Assembly (NCBI GenBank): GCA_937873145.1
Contig: CALMVK010000146.1
Span: 1-46,573 of the forward strand
Source of the DNA: an uncultured Granulicella sp.
GTDB lineage: Bacteria > Acidobacteriota > Terriglobia > Terriglobales > Acidobacteriaceae
Direction of reading: 5' to 3'
DNA: 46,573 nt
Part shown: in pieces, positions 9,039 through 17,158 of the stretch
Numbering within the stretch: the stretch's first letter is position 1
How the letters are laid out: each line of letters opens with the position of its first letter
Notes under the pieces: generated by a model
Database searches by the model: none
Seen by the model: only the letters and a program-made list of their open reading frames with translations
Told to the model about the DNA's origin: nothing
Program-made: the position numbers and the translations under genes

Positions 9039-9767
9039 CTAATCCATGGAAAACTTCTCGCCCAGGTAGATCCGTTTTACCTCCGGGTCGCGTCCCAGTT
9101 CGCCCGGCGTTCCCGTCTTGAAAATTCTCCCTTCGTTGATGATGTAGGCTCGGTTGGTCACGCTCAGCGTCTCGCGCACGTTGTGATCGGTGATCAGGAT
9201 GCCGATGCCGCTCTCCTTCAACTGGAAGATGATCTGCTGCAGCTCAAGCACCGCAATCGGATCGATGCCTGAGAATGGTTCGTCCAGCAGGATGAAGGCG
9301 GGAGCAATCGCCAGGCAGCGCGCAATCTCTACACGCCGCCGCTCACCGCCGCTCAAGGCGTAGCCCCGCGTCTTGCGCACGTGACTCAGGTTGAGCTGGT
9401 CGATCAGCCGTTCCGTGCGTGTGCGCTGCAGCGTGTGGTTAAGCTCTCGTCCTTCGAGCACGGCCAGAATATTTTCTTCGACCGTCAGCTTGCGAAACAC
9501 GCTCGGCTCCTGCGGCAGATAGCTGATGCCATGACGCCGGGCGCGCAGATACATCGGCAGCCGTGTGATGTCGACATTGTCGGTAAGCACACGGCCCGCA
9601 TCGGGACGCACCAGGCCCACAATCATGTAGAAGCTGGTCGTCTTGCCTGCTCCATTCGGCCCCAGGAGACCTACGACCTCTCCTTGCGCAATCTCGAGGC
9701 TGACCCCGCGCACCACCTCGCGCTCCCCATACGACTTGCCAATGGCCTCTGTCCGCAAAACCCTCAT
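9039..9767 (-). CDS. lptB: LPS export ABC transporter ATP-binding protein LptB
   Basis: A 242-residue ATPase that powers LptFG to extract LPS from the inner membrane. Walker [18 protein letters not shown], signature [16 protein letters not shown], Walker [17 protein letters not shown] and the switch His in [11 protein letters not shown] are all present, and the sequence [18 protein letters not shown] is LptB-typical. The start ATG is preceded by TATGGT-6-ATG, a weaker version of the leaderless pattern, and has no clear Shine-Dalgarno. It follows the LptC/LptA fusion by 185 nt and precedes rpoN. The permeases LptF/LptG are not in the window. Confidence 0.95.
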   Translation of the reverse strand: MRVLRTEAIGKSYGEREVVRGVSLEIAQGEVVGLLGPNGAGKTTSFYMIVGLVRPDAGRVLTDNVDITRLPMYLRARRHGISYLPQEPSVFRKLTVEENILAVLEGRELNHTLQRTRTERLIDQLNLSHVRKTRGYALSGGERRRVEIARCLAIAPAFILLDEPFSGIDPIAVLELQQIIFQLKESGIGILITDHNVRETLSVTNRAYIINEGRIFKTGTPGELGRDPEVKRIYLGEKFSMD

Positions 9768-9952
9768 CTATTTACCATAAAAGAGCAGAGAGCTTTGTGC
9801 ACTCTACAGCTCCCGTCAACGGCTGCGAAGCACATGTGTGCCGATTGAATCGGGGAAGGAACGATCGCTACCGCCGTTCGTCACTCACGCGAGTCGCTTG
9901 CGCTTTCCTCACCTAGGCTGGACCTCTGCATTCCTTCGCTGAGGACTACCTC

Positions 9953-12493
9953 CTAGCGACTCTCCTTACCCTTCATCTTTGCCTCAGAATGTACCCGCCG
10001 GCTCTCCACCCCATCCGCCTTGCCGGAGATCACCACACTGTCCTCTCCGCTGGTGAAGCGCAGCGAAGCTCCGGTGACACTGCCCTGCAGCCGATCCACC
10101 ATCTTCGGCGGATCGCTTACCGTTCCGGTCAGCACAAAGGTCTGATCCGCCGCCGTGTACACCAGCCGCTCGCCGGTGGCTTTGCGCCCCGGCTGCTCCA
10201 GCACCACCGTGCCTGTGCCGACGATGTGGTCCACACGGCCGCCCAAGGACATCGGCGACTCGCCTGGAGTAGTCTGCGCAGACGATTTCGCAGACGACGC
10301 CGGCAGCAGGTACACGGTCGCGTCCTCTGCGTGCATCGTGCCATCCTTGTCTAAGACACGCACGTCTCCGGCAAAGTGAGCCTGACGCTTGGTGTCGTCA
10401 TAGGTCATCTCCCGGCTTACTACCCGCACCGGCGCGGCAGTCTCCTTGGCCGGCTTTGGATCGCTCCCGCCTGCTTCCACCAGCACCGTATGTACCGCGG
10501 CATCCGCTCCATGCTCATCCCGAGCCACCAATATCCGCTCCGTACGATGAAACTCGAGCAGCGGAGCCTCCACCTGCGACCCTCCCTGCCACATCTTCGC
10601 TCTCCCTGCTGAAGCGGGACCACCGAAGAACTCGCTCACCCCCGAAGCGCTATGCGAGACTGCCCGCGCTGCCAGCACATGCATAGGCTCTGCGGTGCTG
10701 CCTGCCTGCAGATAGCTCACCCGCACAGAGCCATCCGCAAAGGAGTCACCTGTCGCGTGGTCCATCTGCACCCGGTCCGCAAACAAGGCGCTCTCGGCAT
10801 CCTGAACCTGGACCGCGCCAGCCAGCACCAGCCGGTCCGCATCCTTGCTGTAGGTTGCGCCGTCCGCCTTGGCATGCTGCACCTGCGCTGTCAGCGGCTT
10901 TGCCCCGGGTCCACTTGCCGGCTTCCCCGCAAGCTCCCGGACCACGCTTACCGAACCTCGCTGCACGGCCTTGGTCAGCTCCGCCTTGCCGCTTTCATCC
11001 GGCGTAAACTCGGCATCCAGTGTCTCACCCGCGCTGGTCTGCCTGCCCGTCTGCGCACCCTTACCATCTCTCGAGACCTGCTCCAGGAAGGTCTTTCCTC
11101 GTCCCTCTAACTCCGTCAGCTGGGTCTCCGGTACTTTCTTTGAGTGCGCGTCGGATGGATTTGCGGCAAAGTGCGCCGTCAACACATCTCCACGCAGACC
11201 GTTTACAGTGCTTGACCCATCGGGGCGGCGATCCACCGTCCGCAACACGGCTCCGTCTCGTCCGGAAGCCACGGCCTCGGTCAGCAACACAGGCTGCTTA
11301 CCTCCGCCAGCCAATGTGAAATCCACCTTGGCCGCGTTCAGTTGGCGCTCGTCGACCCCCTGCCGTTCCTTCAACTCCACGCCGCCGATTCCCTGCGCGT
11401 GCACGGGTCGGCCTACCGCGTCGAAGACTACCTGTGCCTCGGCCGCATGGCCCTCCTGCTGCTGTCCTCCGTTTTTGCCGGTGAAGTGGACGTTTCCTAA
11501 AAGATGCTCGGATTGGGGCTGCCCCTGCGCGTTCAAGTCGAGTCGCATTCGATCCGCGCTTGTATTTTCCTGTCTCCCGTCCCGGCCGTCCGCGGTCAGA
11601 AGCACATGGCCTTCGGCATCCACCTGCCGCGGCGATCCGTCTCCAGTCACATGGACCACGGCATGGTCGGCAGAGACTGTATCGGCTCCCGCGTCGGTCT
11701 GCGTGACCAGCTTCGGGCCTTCCAGCTTGACCACGTTGCCTGCCCGGTCCAACTCCGCATGGGCCGCGGTCAACAGCATGGGGCGCGCTTCCGAACTGAC
11801 GGAGTAAGCCAGGCCTGGAGTCTCATTCTTATTTCGCAAGCCACTCACCTTGACCGCAGAGTTTAGAATCACCATGCCTGAGCCGGAGTCGTAGGACGCC
11901 CCCAACGCCGTTCCTGTCGAGTCTCCCACCCGGAAGTCCACCTGCTCGTCCGTCGTCGCGGAGCGCTCTTTTTGCCGAAACAGCAGCCCACTGGTCTTAA
12001 TGTGAATCGTGCGTGCATCGTCCTCTCCGCTCGGGGGTGCCGCGCGCGTCTTGTCCGCGCTTGCAGTCTGCTCTCGGGCCGGTCCGGCGAGATCGATAAA
12101 TACCTCTCCCACCGCACGGAGGAGGCTGTTCTTCTGGTCATACTCAAACTGACTCCCCTGAATATGGTCCGCGTGTTCCGCATCCTTGCCGTACAGCAGA
12201 ATGTTCACGTCGCGCAAGGTAAACATCCCGTTGCCATGGTCGATCTGCTTGGCCGCATGCACCGTGAAGATCTTGCGCCCGCCCACACTTTGCGAAAACG
12301 TGAAATTGTCACTCTCCTGGGTGATCGTCGCACCGAGCCGTCCAGCAAGACCCGCAAAACCGAGATCGAGATGCTTCAACTTGTATCGCGCATAACCGAG
12401 AAATCCCGCCACCGCTACAACCAGCAGGAACGCAAGCACCGCCAGGCCGGCACGCACCCTCTGCAGCGAAACGTCTCTGCCTTGCCGGTCCAT
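9953..12493 (-). CDS. LptC-LptA fusion: membrane-anchored LPS transport bridge protein
   Basis: A single 846-residue protein. One N-terminal membrane helix (about 13-33, AGLAVLAFLLVVAVAGFLGY) anchors it, followed by an LptC-like jellyroll. Several repeating OstA/LptA-like segments follow (blocks around ADHAVVHVTG...GHVLLT, ADRMRLDL...GNVHFTG, ADRVQMDHATG...GSVRVSY), and a good LptA domain closes the protein (MTYDDTKRQAHFAGDVRVLDK-type opening, then GTGTVVLEQPG, RLVYTAADQTFVLTGTV). E. coli LptC and LptA are each under 200 residues, so this could span the periplasm as one chain. The ATG at 12493 overlaps the upstream stop as TGATG, implying coupling; a 19-residue upstream extension is therefore rejected. 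Fold repeats are inferred by eye. Confidence 0.83.
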   Translation of the reverse strand: MDRQGRDVSLQRVRAGLAVLAFLLVVAVAGFLGYARYKLKHLDLGFAGLAGRLGATITQESDNFTFSQSVGGRKIFTVHAAKQIDHGNGMFTLRDVNILLYGKDAEHADHIQGSQFEYDQKNSLLRAVGEVFIDLAGPAREQTASADKTRAAPPSGEDDARTIHIKTSGLLFRQKERSATTDEQVDFRVGDSTGTALGASYDSGSGMVILNSAVKVSGLRNKNETPGLAYSVSSEARPMLLTAAHAELDRAGNVVKLEGPKLVTQTDAGADTVSADHAVVHVTGDGSPRQVDAEGHVLLTADGRDGRQENTSADRMRLDLNAQGQPQSEHLLGNVHFTGKNGGQQQEGHAAEAQVVFDAVGRPVHAQGIGGVELKERQGVDERQLNAAKVDFTLAGGGKQPVLLTEAVASGRDGAVLRTVDRRPDGSSTVNGLRGDVLTAHFAANPSDAHSKKVPETQLTELEGRGKTFLEQVSRDGKGAQTGRQTSAGETLDAEFTPDESGKAELTKAVQRGSVSVVRELAGKPASGPGAKPLTAQVQHAKADGATYSKDADRLVLAGAVQVQDAESALFADRVQMDHATGDSFADGSVRVSYLQAGSTAEPMHVLAARAVSHSASGVSEFFGGPASAGRAKMWQGGSQVEAPLLEFHRTERILVARDEHGADAAVHTVLVEAGGSDPKPAKETAAPVRVVSREMTYDDTKRQAHFAGDVRVLDKDGTMHAEDATVYLLPASSAKSSAQTTPGESPMSLGGRVDHIVGTGTVVLEQPGRKATGERLVYTAADQTFVLTGTVSDPPKMVDRLQGSVTGASLRFTSGEDSVVISGKADGVESRRVHSEAKMKGKESR

Positions 12494-13629
12494 CAACGGT
12501 TTTCGTCTTCCTGGGTCCGCCGACCGACAGATCGTTGCCACCGCGTCCACAAGGCCATCGAACGCTGCAGATTCTGTGGGGTCAAAATCCCGATCATGCG
12601 CTCACCCTCTACCACCGGCACCAGTTGGGATGAAGCTCCGGCCTGTTCGGTCACCCGATTCAAGGTGGCGATCAGCGGATCAGCCGGCAGCGCCGTCTGG
12701 AAACTTCGCGTCATGATTCCTTGTACGTAGCCGTTGCCCGACGCCTCCAGCGCCTCCAGAATCGTCTGCCGGGAGACCGCGCCTACCATGTTGCTGCCCC
12801 GCACCACCGGAAAAACATCCTGCAAACTATGCCGAGCCTGCAACACCGCGTCCTCGAGCGTCGCCGAGGCCGACAGGATCGAGTAGTCGGTCAGCATCAC
12901 ATCGCTCACCTGCACCCCGCCTGGATTCGTTTTCCCCAGCAAGCCCTGACGCTCAATCTGCGCGCCCAGCAGGATCCCGAAGCCCGCCATCATCCACCAC
13001 CAGTTCGCCGTTACCAGACCAAGCGCGATCAGGCTCAGCGCAATCGTTGGGCTGAGCCGCGTCCCGCTCCGCATGCTACTGGACATACTTGCCGGTGAAC
13101 GCAGAAGCTCCGCCCGCACCACCCGCCCTGCGTCGAGCGGCCAGGCCGGCAACAGGTTCAACGCCGCCAACAGCAGGTTTACCCACACCGCGGTCCGCAG
13201 CAAATGCAGCGGAGTCACCCAGTGCAACTCCCAGATTTGGATCGACGGCGCGATGGTTAGGATCAGCCCTGCCAGAGTCAACCCGAAGATCAGATTTGCC
13301 ACCGGGCCAACCAGCGCCATGCGTTTCTGCACCTTCATTTCGGTTGCGCGCTCGGCTGCGTCGGTGGAGACGTAGGTCGGCAAGCCACCTGTCGGTAGCA
13401 GCAAAATACTCTTCAGGTCGATCCCGTACCAGGCTGCCGCCACACCCCGAGCCACTTCCCGGACAGCCACCGCCAACAGCAGCAGCAGCCACAGCGCCGC
13501 TCCGCGCACCAGCGTCTGCTCCAGATACGCCGCCCAACTCATCGAAAGCACCAGCAGAAACACAAAGAACGAGTGCAGCTGCACCTCAACCCCGAAGATC
13601 CTGCACAACCGGAACGACCACCCCGTCAT
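12493..13629 (-). CDS. Site-2 protease (M50)-like membrane protein with CBS pair, catalytic motif lost
   Basis: A 378-residue polytopic membrane protein with M50/S2P architecture: GVEVQLHSFFVFLLV in the first helix, then the position of HExxH, then ILLLPTGGLPTYV, KRMALVGPVANLIFGL, and NLLPAWPLDAGRVVRA (the NPDG-type motif with its Asp). Two CBS domains follow (VSDVMLTDYSILSA and VQGIMTRSFQTALP). HExxH reads R57-E-V-A-R61, so both zinc-binding His are Arg and proteolysis is not expected. The ATG at 13629 is chosen because TACAAT lies exactly seven bases upstream; an ATG nine codons earlier (13656) is the alternative. It is coupled by TGATG to the LptC-LptA fusion and is divergent from rsmD. 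Confidence 0.85.
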   Translation of the reverse strand: MTGWSFRLCRIFGVEVQLHSFFVFLLVLSMSWAAYLEQTLVRGAALWLLLLLAVAVREVARGVAAAWYGIDLKSILLLPTGGLPTYVSTDAAERATEMKVQKRMALVGPVANLIFGLTLAGLILTIAPSIQIWELHWVTPLHLLRTAVWVNLLLAALNLLPAWPLDAGRVVRAELLRSPASMSSSMRSGTRLSPTIALSLIALGLVTANWWWMMAGFGILLGAQIERQGLLGKTNPGGVQVSDVMLTDYSILSASATLEDAVLQARHSLQDVFPVVRGSNMVGAVSRQTILEALEASGNGYVQGIMTRSFQTALPADPLIATLNRVTEQAGASSQLVPVVEGERMIGILTPQNLQRSMALWTRWQRSVGRRTQEDENR

Positions 13630-13636
13630 ACTGTTG

Positions 13637-13642
13637 ATTGTA
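13637..13642 (-). promoter_or_regulatory. -10 box TACAAT, leaderless-type promoter of the S2P-like/lpt cluster
   Basis: TACAAT on the minus strand ends seven bases before the ATG at 13629, so transcription would begin at or next to the start codon. No Shine-Dalgarno precedes that ATG. Confidence 0.5.
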
Positions 13643-13670
13643 TGCGCCTCCGCCATCGCTTCACGGCGAT

Positions 13671-13676
13671 TACGAT
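13671..13676 (+). promoter_or_regulatory. -10 box TACGAT, leaderless-type promoter of rsmD
   Basis: TACGAT is followed by six bases (aggccc) and the rsmD ATG at 13683. It faces the divergent TACAAT box at 13637-13642, with only 28 bases between the two boxes, so the -35 regions must overlap. Confidence 0.45.
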
Positions 13677-13682
13677 AGGCCC

Positions 13683-14249
13683 ATGCGCGTCATCGCCGGA
13701 ACGTACCGTTCCCGCCTTCTCACCGCCCCGCCCGGAACTGCTACGCGGCCCACCAGCGACCGTCTCCGTGAGACCCTGTTCAACATTCTGGGCTCGCGTG
13801 TGGCCGGCTCTGCCTTCGCCGATCTCTACGCCGGCACTGGAGCGGTTGGCATCGAGGCTCTTAGCCGCGGCGCGCGTTTTGTCTGGTTTGCGGAAAACGC
13901 GTCTTCCGCCCTCAAAGCTCTGCACGCAAACCTCGCCTCTCTTGGCATCCCGCCCGGCTACACCATCGAAGCCCGGGGAACCATGCCTCTGCTCCAGAAA
14001 CTCACGCAAACACTTGATCTGGTCTTCCTCGATCCTCCTTATGACGACGAAAATGCCTACACGCAAAGCCTTGGTCTGCTGGGCGGCATTGCCGGCGCTA
14101 AACGCCTCACCTCCCAGAGCCTCGTGACGGCCGAACACGCGACGCGTGGAGCTTTCTCCCTCGCCGATCGCTACGGCCGTCTGACCCGCTACCGCCAGGT
14201 CAGGCAAGGAGAGGCTTCTCTGAGCTTCTACCGGCTCGCCGAACCGTAA
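13683..14249 (+). CDS. rsmD: 16S rRNA (guanine966-N2)-methyltransferase RsmD
   Basis: A 188-residue SAM-dependent methyltransferase of the RsmD family, which methylates G966 of 16S rRNA in the assembled 30S subunit. It opens with the diagnostic MRVIAGTYRSRLL and TRPTSDRLRETLFNIL. The SAM-binding motif is DLYAGTGAVGIEAL (about 47-60), and the catalytic motif IV is DPPY at 117-120. Length matches the family. The ATG at 13683 is preferred to an in-frame upstream start at 13638 because the family begins at MRVIAG and a TACGAT box lies six bases before it. It is convergent with the unknown gene ending at 14266. Confidence 0.95.
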   Translation: MRVIAGTYRSRLLTAPPGTATRPTSDRLRETLFNILGSRVAGSAFADLYAGTGAVGIEALSRGARFVWFAENASSALKALHANLASLGIPPGYTIEARGTMPLLQKLTQTLDLVFLDPPYDDENAYTQSLGLLGGIAGAKRLTSQSLVTAEHATRGAFSLADRYGRLTRYRQVRQGEASLSFYRLAEP

Positions 14250-14265
14250 TTTCGTAGCTCTGACT

Positions 14266-14847
14266 TCATCCAGCAGGAAACGCTCCTCCCGTGTGCCTTC
14301 CGGTCTCCAGGTCCACCGCGAACGCCAACTCCTGATTGGACATGAGGTCCCAACCCCAGCCACACATCTTGCCTTCTTCTACGCCGTCGAGGCGAATTCC
14401 TTCCCAGGAAAGCCGTGCCGTCTCCCACGCCAGGCCGGCGACTCCCCACGCCACCATCGAGTGAAAGCCGACGAAGAGTAGCAGCCGCGCCTCCTGGAGA
14501 ACCCGTACCTCGACCACCGGCCGGAGCTCTACCTGGGTACATCGCTCCGGTGTTCGCGCATCGGCCACATAGGCGTAGCCTCCTGCCACCGCGCACAGCT
14601 CCTCCGGGTTCGGACATCCATACAGTCCAGTCGGCATCCCCGGATCGCTGAACCCCAGCGCGCACGTCAGCAGATACGCCCCCCCGTCCCGCGGACGTCC
14701 TGCCAACTGCAGCGCCCCGCGTGCCATCGCCTCGTCCTCCCCCGCGACCCGCAGCGGCCAGACATACTGCCGAACCGGCGCGATCAGCGGCGGCCTCTGC
14801 AGAACCTCCGCCGTCCATGCTCTGGAAAAGCCCGTATCTGTGCTCAA
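14266..14847 (-). CDS. Unrecognised protein, translationally coupled to the PLP enzyme
   Basis: A 193-residue protein that I do not recognise. It has no signal peptide and no clear membrane helix. A short Cys-bearing segment (GLYGCPNPEELCAV) and a C-terminal half rich in Trp and Gly (GWGWDLMSNQELAFAVDL) are notable. The start is taken as TTG at 14847, which overlaps the upstream stop as TTGA and has GGAGG seven bases before it, an excellent ribosome site; an upstream ATG at 14874 is the alternative. Coupling to the Cys/Met-metabolism enzyme suggests a linked function, but nothing in the sequence says what. Codon use and an uninterrupted frame support it as a real gene. Confidence 0.7.
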   Translation of the reverse strand: MSTDTGFSRAWTAEVLQRPPLIAPVRQYVWPLRVAGEDEAMARGALQLAGRPRDGGAYLLTCALGFSDPGMPTGLYGCPNPEELCAVAGGYAYVADARTPERCTQVELRPVVEVRVLQEARLLLFVGFHSMVAWGVAGLAWETARLSWEGIRLDGVEEGKMCGWGWDLMSNQELAFAVDLETGRHTGGAFPAG

Positions 14848-15965
14848 GCGATCGCCTCCAGCGCCCGGCGGCAATCTTCAAGCAGGTCCTCCGCATCCTC
14901 ACAGCCCGCGCTCAAGCGGATGAAGCCGGGCGCAATCTCATCGTGCCCCCAACGCGCCCGCCGCTCTGCCGTGGTTGCTACTCCGCCAAAGCTCGTCGCC
15001 TGCGTAATCAGCTCCGCGGCGTTCAGGAACGTCTCCGCCGCTGTCTGATCCCGCAGCGTAAAACTTAGCACCGGCCCAAAGTAGCGCATCTGTGCCGCCG
15101 CGACCTCGTGTCCGGCATGCGTCTTCAGTCCCGGATAGAGTACCCGGCTCACCTCCTCGCGTTCGCTTAGAAAACGCGCCAGTGCCAGCGCGTTGGCCGA
15201 GCTCTGCGTCAGCCGCAGCGACAACGTTGCCAGCGAGCGCAACAGCAACCACGCCTCCATCGGCCCGGCAATCCCGCCAACCAGGGTCCGCTGCCGATCC
15301 ACCCGCGTCAGCAGCTCCGCATCCCGAGTTGCCACATGGCCGATCACCACATCACTTCCCCCGCTCATGGCCTTCGAGTCGGAACACACCGAGAGATCCG
15401 CCCCCAACTCCAGCGGCCTTTGTCCCAGCGGCGTAGACGTCGTGTTGTCGCACGCCACGAGTGCCCCTGCCTGATGCGCCGCCCGGCATACCGCCGCGAT
15501 CTGCGTAATTTCGAGCTCAGGATTGCTGGGGGTCTCCAGCCACACTAAACGCACCCCGGCCACAGCCGCTGGCTGCGTCAATTCCGCTGCCGGTACCGTT
15601 CGAATGCGCACTCCCGTGGGAACAAACACCTCTTCCAGGAGCTGCCGTGCCGCAAAATACATTCCCGCTGCCAACACGACCGTATCACCGGCCCGCAGTG
15701 TCGCTCCGAATACGGCGGCAACCGCCGCCATTCCTGACGCAAAACACCGCACATCTGCCGCCGGCTCTCTATCTACCTCAAGAAGCCCGATCGCGCGCTC
15801 GAGTGCCGTCCACGTCGGGTTATGCGAGCGACCGTAGGTATACCGCGTCGCACCTGGATCTCCCGCCACATGGAACGGTGCCGCAAACACCGGACCCGGG
15901 TGTAACGGCTGGCCCGGCACTGGGTCCGTTAAGGTGGAACGAATGATTCGCGTCGCTTCCTTCAC
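14844..15965 (-). CDS. Cys/Met metabolism PLP-dependent enzyme (cystathionine gamma-synthase/lyase family)
   Basis: About 373 residues, fold-type I PLP enzyme of the cystathionine gamma-synthase/gamma-lyase group. Visible features are the Tyr/Arg PLP-phosphate motif in TRYTYGRSHNPTW, FASGMAAVAAVF, WLETPSNPELEI, Asp174 in VACDNTTSTP, and the Schiff-base Lys199 in CSDSKAMSGGSDVVIGHV. The C-terminal SFGGVATTAERRARWG and IRLSAGCEDAEDLLED are typical. Whether it makes or breaks cystathionine, or acts on homocysteine or methionine, cannot be decided. Two adjacent GTG codons (15968, 15965) are possible starts; AGGAG is six bases before the second. It overlaps the next gene by TTGA. Confidence 0.88.
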   Translation of the reverse strand: MKEATRIIRSTLTDPVPGQPLHPGPVFAAPFHVAGDPGATRYTYGRSHNPTWTALERAIGLLEVDREPAADVRCFASGMAAVAAVFGATLRAGDTVVLAAGMYFAARQLLEEVFVPTGVRIRTVPAAELTQPAAVAGVRLVWLETPSNPELEITQIAAVCRAAHQAGALVACDNTTSTPLGQRPLELGADLSVCSDSKAMSGGSDVVIGHVATRDAELLTRVDRQRTLVGGIAGPMEAWLLLRSLATLSLRLTQSSANALALARFLSEREEVSRVLYPGLKTHAGHEVAAAQMRYFGPVLSFTLRDQTAAETFLNAAELITQATSFGGVATTAERRARWGHDEIAPGFIRLSAGCEDAEDLLEDCRRALEAIA

Positions 15966-16079
15966 CACTCACTCCTTTGCAGCATAATCCTCTTTGATGA
16001 CCCATTTGCGGATTCTTCCCTTACTTTCATTTATCGGCAAAGAGACAGAAATCTTTAGGAAAACTTTTGCACAATCGTT

Positions 16080-17081
16080 TTATGAACGTTCTCTCTTCCG
16101 AAAGTGCTCCCATCCGCCCGCTCTCAACTCGCGGGCCGATCCGTCTTCAGCCAAGAGCTTCACCCCAAAGGAACTTGGCCTTACCCTTCCCACGCAACTC
16201 ACCGCCACTCCCGCGAGCTTTCGCGGAACCCGCGCATCTGCCCGCGCCGTGAATAGCAGTTCGTAGTCCTCCCCGCCATGAAGCGCCTGCTCAATGGTCG
16301 CGCCGGTGGCCAGCGGAAGCCGCGCCACATCGATCTCTACGCCTACACCTGAGAACTCGCAGAGTCGCCGCACATCGGACGATAGCCCGTCACTAAGGTC
16401 CATGCAGGCGGTTGCCAGCCGTCTCCGGACCAGCGCTCGCCCAACCCCGATCCGCGGATCCGGAAAGGTATGAGCCTGCGCTTCCGACACCCCCATCCAC
16501 CGGCGAGATCGGGTGCGACTCGCCGCCAATCCCGACAACTCTACGGCAGATCCACCCAGGCTCCCTGTTACGTAGAGACCATCGCCTACTTTGGCATCGC
16601 TTCGCCGCAACGCTTGGCCGCGCTTCACGACTCCCGTCACGACTACATCGGCCAGGATCTCCGCTCCCGGAGCCTCGCTTGTGTCCCCGCCCGCCAACTC
16701 CGTACCCCAGCGTTTCGCCAGCTCTCCAAATCCAGTCATAAACCGATCCATCCAGCGCACGTCCAGTGGCGCCGGCATGGCAAGCGAAAGAAACGCCGCT
16801 ATCGGCCGTGCTCCCATGGCCGCAATGTCGGACAGTCCGCGCGCCAGGCAACGATGGCCCACAGACTCTGGCGTATGCCAGTCCCTGCGAAAGTGCCGAC
16901 CTTCAAGGCTGAAGTCCGTCGTGATGACCATCTCCGTTTCTGCCGGGATCTGCAAAATAGCGCAATCGTCTCCGATTCCCAGCCGGACCGACCGGTTTTT
17001 TGCTGCGGTGCGCTCCTGGATTCGGGCGATTAGATCCAGCTCACCATACTTTTGAACCCGATTGCCTCTTTTCGCTGTCAT
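16080..17081 (-). CDS. thiL: Thiamine-monophosphate kinase
   Basis: A 333-residue ThiL, which phosphorylates thiamine monophosphate to thiamine diphosphate with ATP. Family landmarks are GELDLIARI, the metal-binding GIGDDCAIL, TTDFSLEGRHF, ARGLSDIAAMGARP, ELAGGDTSEA, the MDLSDGLSSDVRRLC segment and GGEDYELLFTA. Length matches E. coli ThiL (325). AGGAGG lies about 14 bases before the ATG and AGGGG directly abuts it, so the initiation signal is ambiguous. It is divergent from the M23 peptidase across a 77 bp gap. thiS and thiD are within 3 kb, so thiamine genes are loosely grouped here. Confidence 0.95.
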   Translation of the reverse strand: MTAKRGNRVQKYGELDLIARIQERTAAKNRSVRLGIGDDCAILQIPAETEMVITTDFSLEGRHFRRDWHTPESVGHRCLARGLSDIAAMGARPIAAFLSLAMPAPLDVRWMDRFMTGFGELAKRWGTELAGGDTSEAPGAEILADVVVTGVVKRGQALRRSDAKVGDGLYVTGSLGGSAVELSGLAASRTRSRRWMGVSEAQAHTFPDPRIGVGRALVRRRLATACMDLSDGLSSDVRRLCEFSGVGVEIDVARLPLATGATIEQALHGGEDYELLFTARADARVPRKLAGVAVSCVGRVRPSSFGVKLLAEDGSARELRAGGWEHFRKRERS

Positions 17082-17158
17082 CCCCTAGAACCTAGACCTC
17101 CTTGCCGGATTTGGTTGCTTCTTGATAGCCTATTCACAGAAGCTTCACCCACTGATGA

